From: Asaia bogorensis
GTDB lineage: Bacteria; Pseudomonadota; Alphaproteobacteria; Acetobacterales; Acetobacteraceae
NCBI GenBank assembly: GCA_945869965.1
Contig: CAMBRC010000045.1
Span: forward strand, 1-34,243
DNA length: 34,243 nt
Direction: 5' to 3'
Shown here one piece after another: positions 7,092 to 14,858 of the stretch; position 1 is the stretch's first letter, and every line of letters starts with the position of its first letter. The notes below the pieces were generated by a model that worked only from the letters and a program-made list of their open reading frames with translations, did not search any database and had not been told where the DNA came from. The translations under genes were made by a program, and so were the position numbers.

Positions 7092-8209
7092 CCCGCGCCG
7101 CGCACCGCATTATCCGCCCCCAGCGTCGGCGCCCCATGCCGCACCGGCGGCCGCGCGCCATCGAAACTGATCGGCAGGCCCATCAGCGGCAGCGTCATCC
7201 CCGGCGGCGGCGCCAGCATCCCCAGGGCCGCGACCTGCGTGTCGGTATGCAGAACGCCCATGTCGTTGATCGGCGCACAGGGCACGCCGATCGCCTCGAA
7301 CCGTTCCTCCCAATACGCCGACGGCTGCTGCGTCATGATCGCCGAGATCAGCCCGATGATCTCGTCCTTGTTGCCCGCCCGCGCCGCATTGGTGGCATAG
7401 CGCGGGTCGGCCGCCCATTCCGGGTGTCCCAGCTCGGCCGCCATCTTGGCGAACAGCCGATCGGTGGCGGCGGCGACCACCAGTTCGCGGTCAGCGGTTG
7501 GCACTGCCTGGAACACCACTACGCGCGGATTGCCGCTGCGATCGCGCTGCGGGTGTTTTCCGGATTCGGCAAACGCCGCCCAATGCCCGCTCATCCAGCC
7601 CATCGCGGTTTCCAGCAGCGATGTATCGACGATCCCGCCAAGGCCAGTGTTCTGCCGCCGCAACAATGCCGCGAGGATGCCCATCGCCGCCCACATGCCG
7701 GTCCCAAGGTCCAGAACCTGCACCCCGATCCGGCTGGGTGCCCCCACGGGATCGCCGTTCAGCGCGAACAATCCGGAGAACGCCTGCACCATCGGCTCGA
7801 ACCCCGGCGACATCCGCCGCGGCCCGACCGAGCCGAGCGCCCATAGCGAGCAATAGACCAGCCGCTTGTTGGCCGCGACCATCGACCGCGCGCCCAGCCC
7901 CAGCTTCTCCAGCGCCCCGGGCCGCATGTTCTGCACCACCACATCGCTCTGGCCGATGCGCTCGACCAGCCAGGCGAAGTCGTCCTCGTTACGAAAATCC
8001 AGTGTAACGCTGCGTTTATTGAGATTCATCGCATGAAAGGTCGTTGCCATCCCGCCATGGAACGGTGGTCCCCAGCCGCGGGCATTGTCGCCCTCCGGCC
8101 GCTCCACCTTCAGCACGTCGGCACCCATCAGCGCCAGGATCTGCCCGGCATACGGCCCGGCCAGGTTCTCCGCGATCTCGACAACCTTGACCCCCGCCAG
8201 CGGCAGCAT
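7073..8209 (-). CDS. Class III CoA-transferase (CaiB/BaiF family)
   Basis: 378 residues, close to the family norm of about 380-400. N-terminal LAGVKVVEIAENLAGPYAGQILALMGADVLKVERPEGD is the CaiB/BaiF signature; NLNKRSVTLDF and QNMRPGALEKLGLG follow. The Asp in GIVDTSLLETAMGWM matches the catalytic residue that forms the mixed anhydride in formyl-CoA transferase. It moves CoA between acyl carboxylates; the acids cannot be named. Its ATG overlaps the TGA of the flavin oxidoreductase gene upstream (TGATG), so the two are an operon. The neighbouring crotonase suggests a shared acyl-CoA catabolic route. Confidence 0.9.
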   Translation of the reverse strand: MLPLAGVKVVEIAENLAGPYAGQILALMGADVLKVERPEGDNARGWGPPFHGGMATTFHAMNLNKRSVTLDFRNEDDFAWLVERIGQSDVVVQNMRPGALEKLGLGARSMVAANKRLVYCSLWALGSVGPRRMSPGFEPMVQAFSGLFALNGDPVGAPSRIGVQVLDLGTGMWAAMGILAALLRRQNTGLGGIVDTSLLETAMGWMSGHWAAFAESGKHPQRDRSGNPRVVVFQAVPTADRELVVAAATDRLFAKMAAELGHPEWAADPRYATNAARAGNKDEIIGLISAIMTQQPSAYWEERFEAIGVPCAPINDMGVLHTDTQVAALGMLAPPPGMTLPLMGLPISFDGARPPVRHGAPTLGADNAVRGAGQAESR

Positions 8210-9153
8210 CACGCCACCAGCCCCGCGACACGGACCGCCGCCGCGCGATACTCCGCCGCCATGCGGTCGACCAGTTCGGCCACGCTGGGAATGTCGGTGA
8301 TCGCCCCGGAACCCTGCCCGGCGCCCCAGATGTCGCGCCACGCCTGCGGCTTCTCCCGCTTGTGCCCGGCGACATAGGTGCGGCCGGTTTCCGGTACCGG
8401 CAGGTTGGCCGGATCGAGTCCGGCCGCGATCATGCTCTTGGACAAGTAATTGCCATGCACGCCCGAGAACATGTTGGTGTAGGTGACGTCCTTGCTGCCA
8501 CTATCGACGATCATCTGCTTGTAGGCATCGGGCGCGTTGGCCTCGCGCGTGGCGATGAAGCGGGTGCCCATATAGACCATGTCCGCGCCCATCGCCTGTG
8601 CCGCCAGCACCGACGCCCCGTCGCCGATCGCTCCGGCCAGGATGATCGTGCCGTCGAAGAACTTCCGAACTTCCGGCAACAGCGCAAACGGCGAGGTTGC
8701 CCCGCCATGCCCGCCCGCTCCCGCACAAACCAGGATCAACCCGTCCACCCCTTGCTCCACCGCCTTCTCGGCATGGCGCAGCGTGGTCACGTCATGAAAC
8801 ACCAACCCGCCATATTCATGTGCCCCTTGCACCACCTCGGCCGGCGGGCGCAGCGAGGTGATGATCACCGGCACGCGAAACTTCATGCAGGTGTCGAGGT
8901 CGCCGGCCAGCCGGTCGTTGCTGGCATGGCAGATCAGGTTCACGCCATACAGCCCATGCGTGCCCGCCAACCGCCCCTGCAACTGTTCCAGCCACACCGC
9001 GAATTCCGCCTGTGGCCGCGCGTTCAGCGCCGGGAAGGTGCCGAGAATCCCCGCCCGGCACTGCGCCTCCACCAGGTCGAGCCCGGAGACGATGAACATC
9101 GGCGAGCCGATCACCGGCAGGCGCAGGCGGCTGAACTGTTGCGGTATCGCCAT
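8209..9153 (-). CDS. NAD(P)H-dependent flavin oxidoreductase (nitronate monooxygenase-like)
   Basis: 314 residues of the FMN-dependent 2-nitropropane dioxygenase/enoyl-ACP reductase FabK-like TIM-barrel family. Markers: LRLPVIGSPMFIVSG, VNLICH, DGLILVCAGAGGHGG (phosphate-binding Gly loop with the His of the active site), IILAGAIGDGASVLAAQAMGADMVYMGTRF. True nitronate monooxygenase activity is not established; many relatives serve in lipid or aromatic metabolism. The start at MAIPQQFSRL has GAGGAGA upstream; longer frames run into the divergent crotonase promoter region. It is the first gene of a two-gene operon with the CoA-transferase and diverges from the crotonase at 9265. Confidence 0.9.
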   Translation of the reverse strand: MAIPQQFSRLRLPVIGSPMFIVSGLDLVEAQCRAGILGTFPALNARPQAEFAVWLEQLQGRLAGTHGLYGVNLICHASNDRLAGDLDTCMKFRVPVIITSLRPPAEVVQGAHEYGGLVFHDVTTLRHAEKAVEQGVDGLILVCAGAGGHGGATSPFALLPEVRKFFDGTIILAGAIGDGASVLAAQAMGADMVYMGTRFIATREANAPDAYKQMIVDSGSKDVTYTNMFSGVHGNYLSKSMIAAGLDPANLPVPETGRTYVAGHKREKPQAWRDIWGAGQGSGAITDIPSVAELVDRMAAEYRAAAVRVAGLVA

Positions 9154-9264
9154 GGTCGTCTCTCCTCGGTTGCCGCGACGCTGCGCGACGCCAGGTGCTT
9201 CGTCAACGCCGTCTTGGCGCCTACGCGATCCCAGGCCATGCTGCGGCCAAAGTGGAGGATCCCC

Positions 9265-10038
9265 ATGCAAGTCGAGACCAGCTATTCCGGTGCCGTCGCC
9301 ACCGTCACCCTGAACCGGCCGGAGCGAATGAACGCGCTGACCAAGGAGATGCGCGAGGAGCTGATCGAGGCGTTCCAGTCATTGCGCTTCAACGATGATG
9401 TCCGTGCGGTGATCCTGACCGCCAACGGCACCAACTTCTGCGCCGGCGCCGATATCGACCGCATGGCCGAGGACGACCTGCGCGCGCGGCGCGACCGGCT
9501 CCAGGGCCTGAGCCAAACCTATATGCGCATCCTGCATGCGATCGAAAAGCCGGTGATCGCCGCGGTGCGCGGCCATGCGGTCGGGATCGGCATGTCGCTG
9601 GTGCTCGGCTGCGACATCGTGCTGGCCAGCGACACCGCGCGCTTCGGCCAGACCTTCCGCCGCATCGGCTATGCGCCGGACGGCGGCGGCATCTGGTTCC
9701 TCGCCCGCCGCCTGCCGATGAACATCGCCAAGGAGCTGGTCTATACCGGCCGGGTGTTTGATGCCGAGGAGGGCCACAAGCTCGGCATCGTCAACCATGT
9801 CATCCCCGATGCCGAACTGATGGAGCGCGCGAACGCGATGGCCGCCGACATGGCCGAAGGCCCGACCTTCGCGCTCGGCCTTTCCAAGAAACTGTTCCAC
9901 GTCGCCGCCGGGCCCAGCCTGGAGGATTACCTGGAATATGAGGCCTTCGTGCAGCCGACGCTGGGGGCGACGCACGACCACAAGGAAGGCGTCGCGGCAT
10001 TCCGCGAAAAGCGCCGCCCGAAGTTCAAGGGCCGGTAG
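9265..10038 (+). CDS. Crotonase-family enzyme, PaaG-like isomerase type
   Basis: 257 residues with the crotonase fold. The first oxyanion loop is CAGADI and the second GHAVGIGMSLVLGCDI. The two Glu residues of classical hydratases are absent: the first position is Ser (GMSLV) and the second lies in FGQTFRRIG. Instead PDGGGIWFLARRL carries an Asp, the single acid used by PaaG-type isomerases. So it is more likely an isomerase of unsaturated or epoxy acyl-CoAs than a hydratase. Terminal EKRRPKFKGR is typical. GGAGG precedes the ATG. Its stop abuts, without a gap, the stop of the convergent Hint gene. Confidence 0.9.
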   Translation: MQVETSYSGAVATVTLNRPERMNALTKEMREELIEAFQSLRFNDDVRAVILTANGTNFCAGADIDRMAEDDLRARRDRLQGLSQTYMRILHAIEKPVIAAVRGHAVGIGMSLVLGCDIVLASDTARFGQTFRRIGYAPDGGGIWFLARRLPMNIAKELVYTGRVFDAEEGHKLGIVNHVIPDAELMERANAMAADMAEGPTFALGLSKKLFHVAAGPSLEDYLEYEAFVQPTLGATHDHKEGVAAFREKRRPKFKGR

Positions 10039-12576
10039 TCACACTATGCCCAGCCGCGTCCCGTCATGGGCGTGGCAGAGGGCAAGTCGGCCTGCCGCGT
10101 CCGGCAGCCGGATACGAAAGGCACAGCGCCCGCCTGCGAGTTCCGCCCGGTCGAGGTCGGTGCGATAGCGGTTGGCCAGCCCGCGCGCCACCACCGCCGC
10201 ACCGTCGCGCAGCTCCAGTTCAACCGGCGTGCCCGGCAGGTCCTGGTCGAAGGCCCAGCCCTCCAGAACCGCATCCGCGCGACGCTCGATGTTGAATCGC
10301 AGCGCGCTCGGGCGCGCGCTGGCCGGCGTACATCCGGCACGGCGAGCCAGGGCCAGGCGGATCGCCTCCACGCGAAAACCATCCTCCAACCGCGCGATCG
10401 CCAATGCCGCTGGCGGCGGCACTGGATCGATATCGAGTGCGGCATAGCTCGCGGCATTGTGGAACATCGCCCGGCTGTCCCGGTCCAGGAAGGTCTCGGC
10501 CGGTGCACCCTCGGCCAGGATCAACGCCTGGTCATCCAGTTCGATATGGCAATACTGCACGCCCCCGCCAGGCTCGGCGCGCAGGATGCTCGCACCGTTC
10601 ACCAGTGCGGCGGCGGGGATCAGCAACCCGCCGGCCAGCATTGCGTGCTGCGGCGATACATACAGGTCCCGCGCCGGCACGCCCGGCGCCAAGGCATCGC
10701 GGCGCAGCAGCACCGGGCGCAATTCCGGTGCCGCGGTGATCTCGGCGCCGGAAACCTCGCGCCGGCCGATCCAGCGAATGCGCCGCAATTGGCCGCCGCG
10801 CGTCAGCACGAGGTCGCCGATAGCAAGGCGCTCGACCGCGACCTCGCCGCCCGGCGTGGCGATCGCGGTGCCGTGGCGAAAGCAGGGGATCGCGCTGCCG
10901 GGTGCGGTCAAAAGTGCAAGCGAGGTGCCGCCGCCGGCATCGGCGCTGAGCACGATGCTGCGGGTGGCGAGATCAAAGGCGGGGTCGATGCGCAGCACCA
11001 GGCTGCGCGTCCCGTCGGTGACACGCAGCCGGTTGCCGGCCTCGACCGAAGCCTGGGCGGTGGCCGCCGTGATGGCGCGCAACGTGATGGTGCTGCCATT
11101 GCCGAGGCCCTGGAGCATGGCGCTTGGCGCATCGGGACCGTCGACGACCAGTATCGCCTGGGCGTCGCTGGTGAAGCGGATCGCGCCGGTGCCGGCGGAA
11201 CCGGCCCCGCCGAGGCGCAGTGCCGCGCCGTCCTGTAGCGTGATCCCGCCGGCGAAGCGGTTGGCGGCCGTCAGCGCGACGGTGCCGCCGGCAGCGATGA
11301 TCAGGCCGCCAAGCTGCGTGCCGCCGCCCGCACTGGCATCGGCGATGACATCGGCCACGGTCAGTGTGCCGCCGGGCAGGGCGGACAGGGTGATGAGCTG
11401 GTTGCCTTGCAGGAAGATGCCGCTGCCGATGCCCTGGCCGGCGCTGCCATGTTGACCGATGACTAGGCCCTCGCCGCCGGCGCCGCCAGCTGCACTTCCG
11501 CCGGCGATGCTGCCGCCGATGATGGCCAGGCTGCCGCCCTGCTGCACGAAAATCGCACCACCCGCACCGAGCCCGCCGCCGCCCCCTGCGCCATCGGCGT
11601 CGATCCCGCCGGCCCCGGCGCCAAAGCCCGCCGACAAGCCGCTGCCGCGTGCCGCACCGCCGCCGCCACCTCCAAAGCCGCCGCGGCCATGCGCGCCGAA
11701 GCTGCCGCCACCACCGCCGCCAAAGCCGCCGACGGTGCCGCCGTAGCTGCCGAGCGAGCCGCCGCCGCCACCGCCGAAGCCGCCAGTGCCCCAGCCGCGG
11801 CCGGGATTGGCGCTGCCGCCGTCATGTCCGCCGATGCCGCCGCCGCCGGCCATGCTGAGGAAATTGGCCAGCCGCCCGGCACTACCGCCGCCGCCTTCGA
11901 GGCCTGCCGGATCATAGTCGGTGCCGCGCCCGCCGGACGCCGCGCCCGGCACGATGCCGTCGCCGCCGGCCTTTGGTCCGTCCAGGGTGCCGCCGTCGGC
12001 GTTCTGGCCAATGCCGCCGCCGCCGCCGAAGCCGGTGGGGTCGTCGGCGCCGTAGTAGAGTTCGCTGGGTCCGCTGCCGGCGCCGCCGTCGCCACCGAGG
12101 CCGCCGCCGCCAGCGGCGCCGGTGCCGATGCCGTCGCCGCCGGTGCCGCCGATCGCGGCGGAGTCCAGGAAGGTTACTGCACGCAGGGTTACTGCGCCGG
12201 CCGCGCCGATGAACAATCCTCCGCCGAGGCCGGCGCCGGCGCCGCCGCCGAACACGCCGCTACCGCCATCGCCGCCGCGGGCGGTGGTGTGGGCGATGGC
12301 GAGGTTGGCGATCTCGACAGTGCCGGACAGGACGAACAGGCCGCGTTGGGTACCGAGGCCGTCGATGGTGGCGCCGTTGGCCTGGAGGGTCAGGTGGGCG
12401 CCGACGGCGAGGTTGATGGCCAGTAGTTCGGAGTCCAGGCGCAGGGTGCCGTCGGGGATGTCGAGCACGATGGTGTAGGCGGCGCCCTCGGCGGACGCAG
12501 TGCCGCCGATGTCGATCGCGCGGATCGCGGCGTTCAGTTCGGCGAGGTTGGTTGCGTGAAAGACGAGGTCGGACAT
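10039..12576 (-). CDS. Large Gly-rich protein with Hint domain
   Basis: 845 residues from MSDLVFHATN. Residues about 1-110 are beta-strand-like (LTLQANGATIDGLGTQRG, parallel-beta-helix style). About 110-370 is extremely Gly-rich with GGFGGGGGG-type blocks. About 370-560 is again beta-helix-like (GGTLTVADVIADASAGGG). At about 563 begins a Hint_2-type domain: IPCFRHGTAIATPGGEVAVE, then LAIGDLVLTRGG, DLYVSPQHAML and LIPAAALVNG. A C-terminal domain of about 80 residues follows. Hint domains self-cleave next to the Cys (here in IPCF). There is no Sec signal; related proteins are thought to be secreted by type I systems, not seen here. The start lacks a clear ribosome site and 12582 is an alternative. 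Confidence 0.85.
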   Translation of the reverse strand: MSDLVFHATNLAELNAAIRAIDIGGTASAEGAAYTIVLDIPDGTLRLDSELLAINLAVGAHLTLQANGATIDGLGTQRGLFVLSGTVEIANLAIAHTTARGGDGGSGVFGGGAGAGLGGGLFIGAAGAVTLRAVTFLDSAAIGGTGGDGIGTGAAGGGGLGGDGGAGSGPSELYYGADDPTGFGGGGGIGQNADGGTLDGPKAGGDGIVPGAASGGRGTDYDPAGLEGGGGSAGRLANFLSMAGGGGIGGHDGGSANPGRGWGTGGFGGGGGGSLGSYGGTVGGFGGGGGGSFGAHGRGGFGGGGGGAARGSGLSAGFGAGAGGIDADGAGGGGGLGAGGAIFVQQGGSLAIIGGSIAGGSAAGGAGGEGLVIGQHGSAGQGIGSGIFLQGNQLITLSALPGGTLTVADVIADASAGGGTQLGGLIIAAGGTVALTAANRFAGGITLQDGAALRLGGAGSAGTGAIRFTSDAQAILVVDGPDAPSAMLQGLGNGSTITLRAITAATAQASVEAGNRLRVTDGTRSLVLRIDPAFDLATRSIVLSADAGGGTSLALLTAPGSAIPCFRHGTAIATPGGEVAVERLAIGDLVLTRGGQLRRIRWIGRREVSGAEITAAPELRPVLLRRDALAPGVPARDLYVSPQHAMLAGGLLIPAAALVNGASILRAEPGGGVQYCHIELDDQALILAEGAPAETFLDRDSRAMFHNAASYAALDIDPVPPPAALAIARLEDGFRVEAIRLALARRAGCTPASARPSALRFNIERRADAVLEGWAFDQDLPGTPVELELRDGAAVVARGLANRYRTDLDRAELAGGRCAFRIRLPDAAGRLALCHAHDGTRLGIV

Positions 12577-12750
12577 GCACACCCGGGCCCGGTGGGGCGA
12601 GGTCAGGGAGGGGGGTGCGTCGTCCTGGCGCCGGTATCAAACTTGTGACCATGGCTCATAGCACGATACGGGGTACGAAGTGTTAATAGTGTGGGGTTGC
12701 GCCCGGGCGGTGAGTGTGGCGCAGTCGGGAAGCAAGGGGAGGACAACGTC
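12577..12750. promoter_or_regulatory. Divergent intergenic region between Hint gene and ompA-like gene
   Basis: 174 bases that must hold promoters for both divergent genes. It is AT-richer in the middle (12635-12690) than the surrounding genes. I see no DnaA box, operator dyad or convincing -35/-10 pair that I would assign. The window's change of strand composition lies here or up to 400 bases to the left. Confidence 0.35.
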
Positions 12751-13314
12751 ATGCGTGGCTTGGTAGTGCTGACTGTGTTTGCGGCGATGACGGCGGGGGC
12801 GGCGAATGCCCAGGTGGACCCTTGTGCCGGGGGGCTTGATCCCGCGCGGATCATCGAATGCCTGCGGCCGGGCGGGATCTCGAGTGCGACGCGGGGGATC
12901 CGGCCGGCGGCTGCAGCGCCCACGCCCGCGCCGGTGCGGGCAGCGGTGCTGCCGCGCCAGGTGCCGGCGACGTCGTCGGTGGATTTGACGGTGCCGTTCG
13001 GGTTTGATTCGGCGGAGCTGACGCAGGATGGGGCGGCGGTGCTGTCGGCACTGGGGGCGGCGTTGAAGGATCCGTCGTTGGCGGGGGCGAAGTTTCGGAT
13101 TGCCGGGCATACCGATGCCAAGGGGACGGACGGCTATAACGAGGCGCTGTCGTTGCGGCGAGCCGAGGCGGCGCGGCGGTTTCTGGTGGAACAGGGCGGG
13201 GTTGATCCGGCTCGGGTGTCGGCGGTCGGGTTTGGGCGGCGGCAGCTTTATGATGCGGCCAATCCGATGGCCGCTTCCAATCGGCGGGTGCAGGTCATCC
13301 GGCTTGAGAATTAA
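12751..13314 (+). CDS. OmpA-family (peptidoglycan-binding) outer-envelope protein
   Basis: 187 residues. A Sec signal peptide is clear: MRGLVVLTVFAAMTAGAANA, cleavage before Q. A Pro/Ala-rich linker (about 50-75) precedes an OmpA/MotB C-terminal domain: VDLTVPFGFDSAELT, GHTDAKGTDGYNEALSLRRA, VDPARVSAVGFG and NRRVQV. The Asp in GHTDAKG and the Arg in NRRV are the residues that bind the diaminopimelate of peptidoglycan. There is no lipobox Cys at the cleavage site, so it is periplasmic rather than lipid-anchored. GGGGAGGAC gives a strong ribosome site. It lies 11 bases upstream of a crotonase gene in the same direction, probably co-transcribed. Confidence 0.9.
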   Translation: MRGLVVLTVFAAMTAGAANAQVDPCAGGLDPARIIECLRPGGISSATRGIRPAAAAPTPAPVRAAVLPRQVPATSSVDLTVPFGFDSAELTQDGAAVLSALGAALKDPSLAGAKFRIAGHTDAKGTDGYNEALSLRRAEAARRFLVEQGGVDPARVSAVGFGRRQLYDAANPMAASNRRVQVIRLEN

Positions 13315-13325
13315 GGGGACGGGCC

Positions 13326-14105
13326 ATGGCGACGTATAAATTCTGCACGGTGCAAGACGAGGGGCGGGTTCGGATTGTGACCCTGAACCGGCCCGAGGTT
13401 TTGAATGCGCTGCATAGCGAGGCGCATCACGAGATGGAGGGGGTTTGGGACGAGTTCGCGGCGCGCGATGATTTATGGGTCGGGATCGTGACCGGGGCCG
13501 GGGAGCGGGCGTTTTCGGCGGGCAATGACCTGAAGGTGACGGCGGCGGGCAAGCGCGGGCCGGCGGCGCGGACGGGGTTTGCCGGGTTGTGCAATCGGTT
13601 CGATCTGGACAAGCCGTTGATCGCGGCGGTGAACGGGGTGGCGATGGGGGGCGGGTTCGAGATCGCGCTGGCCTGCGACATCATCATTGCGGCGGAGAAT
13701 GCGATCTTTGCGTTGCCGGAGCCGCGTGTCGGGTTGATCGCCGGGGCGGGCGGGGTGCATCGGCTGCCGCGGATGATTCCGCAGAAGCAGGCCTTGGGGA
13801 TGATCTTGACCGGGCGGCGGGTGCCGGCGGCGGAGGGCTTGGCGCTGGGGTTTGTGACCGCGGTGGTGCCGGAGGGGCAGGCGCTGGCGGAGGCGAAGAA
13901 ATGGGCGGAGATGATTTTGGAGTGTTCGCCGATGGCGGTGCGGACGAGCAAGCAGGCGGTGTATCGCGGGATGAACGAGGCGACGCTGCGGGATGCGTTG
14001 AATACGCGCTATCCGATGCAAGATGTGATGATGAAGAGCGAGGACATGATCGAGGGGCCGAAGGCGTTTGCGGAGAAGCGGAAACCGAACTGGAAGAACA
14101 AGTAG
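13326..14105 (+). CDS. Enoyl-CoA hydratase/isomerase family protein (two-Glu type)
   Basis: 259 residues. Crotonase loops: FSAGNDLK (first oxyanion loop) and GVAMGGGFEIALACDI (second). Both catalytic acids of classical hydratases are at the expected places: Glu in GGGFEIA and Glu in ALPEPRVG. It should therefore be able to hydrate trans-2-enoyl-CoA or a related ligand. The carnitinyl-CoA dehydratase/CaiD-like subgroup is possible, judging by GNDLK and PEPRVGLIAGAGG. C-terminal AEKRKPNWKNK is typical. It is followed with no spacer by two Lin0512 genes (stop TAG directly before ATG), forming an operon. Confidence 0.9.
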   Translation: MATYKFCTVQDEGRVRIVTLNRPEVLNALHSEAHHEMEGVWDEFAARDDLWVGIVTGAGERAFSAGNDLKVTAAGKRGPAARTGFAGLCNRFDLDKPLIAAVNGVAMGGGFEIALACDIIIAAENAIFALPEPRVGLIAGAGGVHRLPRMIPQKQALGMILTGRRVPAAEGLALGFVTAVVPEGQALAEAKKWAEMILECSPMAVRTSKQAVYRGMNEATLRDALNTRYPMQDVMMKSEDMIEGPKAFAEKRKPNWKNK

Positions 14106-14459
14106 ATGGCGATGAAGCGGATGGTGCTGGAGATCGGCATGGGGACCGATATCCGGGGCACCGACTACACCAAGGCGGCGGTTCGGGCGTTGCGCGATGC
14201 GCTGTGGCACAACTCGCTGAGTGTCACGGCGGCGTTGGGGTTGCCGATTGATTCGATGAAGGTGGAAGTCATCATCGGTGTGCCGAAGCCGGAACTGGTT
14301 GATACCGCTCAGGTTTTGGCGATTTTGCCGCATGGGTCGGGGACTTGCGTGGCGGTTGAGGGCGGGTTGGAGATTGCCAATGCGGCGGGGGATGGCTCGA
14401 CGGTGATGGCGACGGCGGCGGCGGTGGTTTGGCTCGATATTCCGGAGGATGTTTCGTGA
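14106..14459 (+). CDS. Lin0512-family protein, copy 1
   Basis: 117 residues matching the small Lin0512 family of unknown function: MVLEIGMGTDIRGTDYTKAA near the N-terminus, ALRDALWHNSLS, VEVIIGVPKPELVDTAQVL and a C-terminal MATAAAVVWLDI. The ATG follows the TAG of the enoyl-CoA hydratase with no bases between, so it depends on the upstream ribosomes. Its stop overlaps the start of a second family member. Family proteins resemble ring-shaped alpha/beta oligomers; no reaction is known to me. Copy 1 differs from copy 2 in having TRP/Asn (LWHNSLS) where copy 2 has LHHSSMS. Confidence 0.85.
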   Translation: MAMKRMVLEIGMGTDIRGTDYTKAAVRALRDALWHNSLSVTAALGLPIDSMKVEVIIGVPKPELVDTAQVLAILPHGSGTCVAVEGGLEIANAAGDGSTVMATAAAVVWLDIPEDVS

Positions 14460-14815
14460 TGGCACGGAAGGTGGCGTTGAAGCGGGTCATTCTTGAGATG
14501 GGGATGGGGAATGATCTGCATGGCAGCGACTATACCAAGGCAGCTTTGCGGGCGGTGCAGGATGCTTTGCATCATTCATCGATGAGTCTGATCGGGTCGT
14601 TCGGGCTGGATATCCACAAGATGCAGGTGGCGGTGACGATCGGGGTGCAGAAGCCGGATGAGGTGGATATTGGGCGGGTGAAGGCTTCGCTGCCGTATGG
14701 GATTGTCACGGTGAAGGTGGTGAAGGGCGGGTTGGATGTGGTGGGGGCCAAGGATACGGCGGTGATTGCCAATGCCGGGATCGAGGTTTGGCTGGAATTA
14801 CCGCAGTACGGTTGA
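14459..14815 (+). CDS. Lin0512-family protein, copy 2
   Basis: 118 residues, a paralogue of the preceding gene: VILEMGMGNDLHGSDYTKAA, VQDALHHSSMSLIGSFGLD, VAVTIGVQKPDEVDIGRV, then VIANAGIEVWLELP. Its ATG overlaps the TGA of copy 1 (TGATG) and has GGAGG about nine bases upstream, within the end of copy 1. It keeps the HH pair of the family consensus that copy 1 lacks, so the two may form a hetero-oligomer. The association with the crotonase is the only clue to the pathway. Confidence 0.85.
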   Translation: MARKVALKRVILEMGMGNDLHGSDYTKAALRAVQDALHHSSMSLIGSFGLDIHKMQVAVTIGVQKPDEVDIGRVKASLPYGIVTVKVVKGGLDVVGAKDTAVIANAGIEVWLELPQYG

Positions 14816-14858
14816 TGTTTTGACACCGGAATGAAATAGACGCGGGCTTGCGGGTGGG

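Noticed and set aside
11689-12426. A 245-codon Ala-rich plus-strand frame opposite the Gly-rich Hint gene
   Set aside because: Its Ala-rich sequence is what the reverse of GGC/GCC repeats gives; no ribosome site and no known domain.
12577-12750. Replication origin in the divergent region
   Set aside because: The composition switch is here, but no DnaA boxes, AT-rich unwinding tract or origin genes were found; it is kept only as a composition finding.
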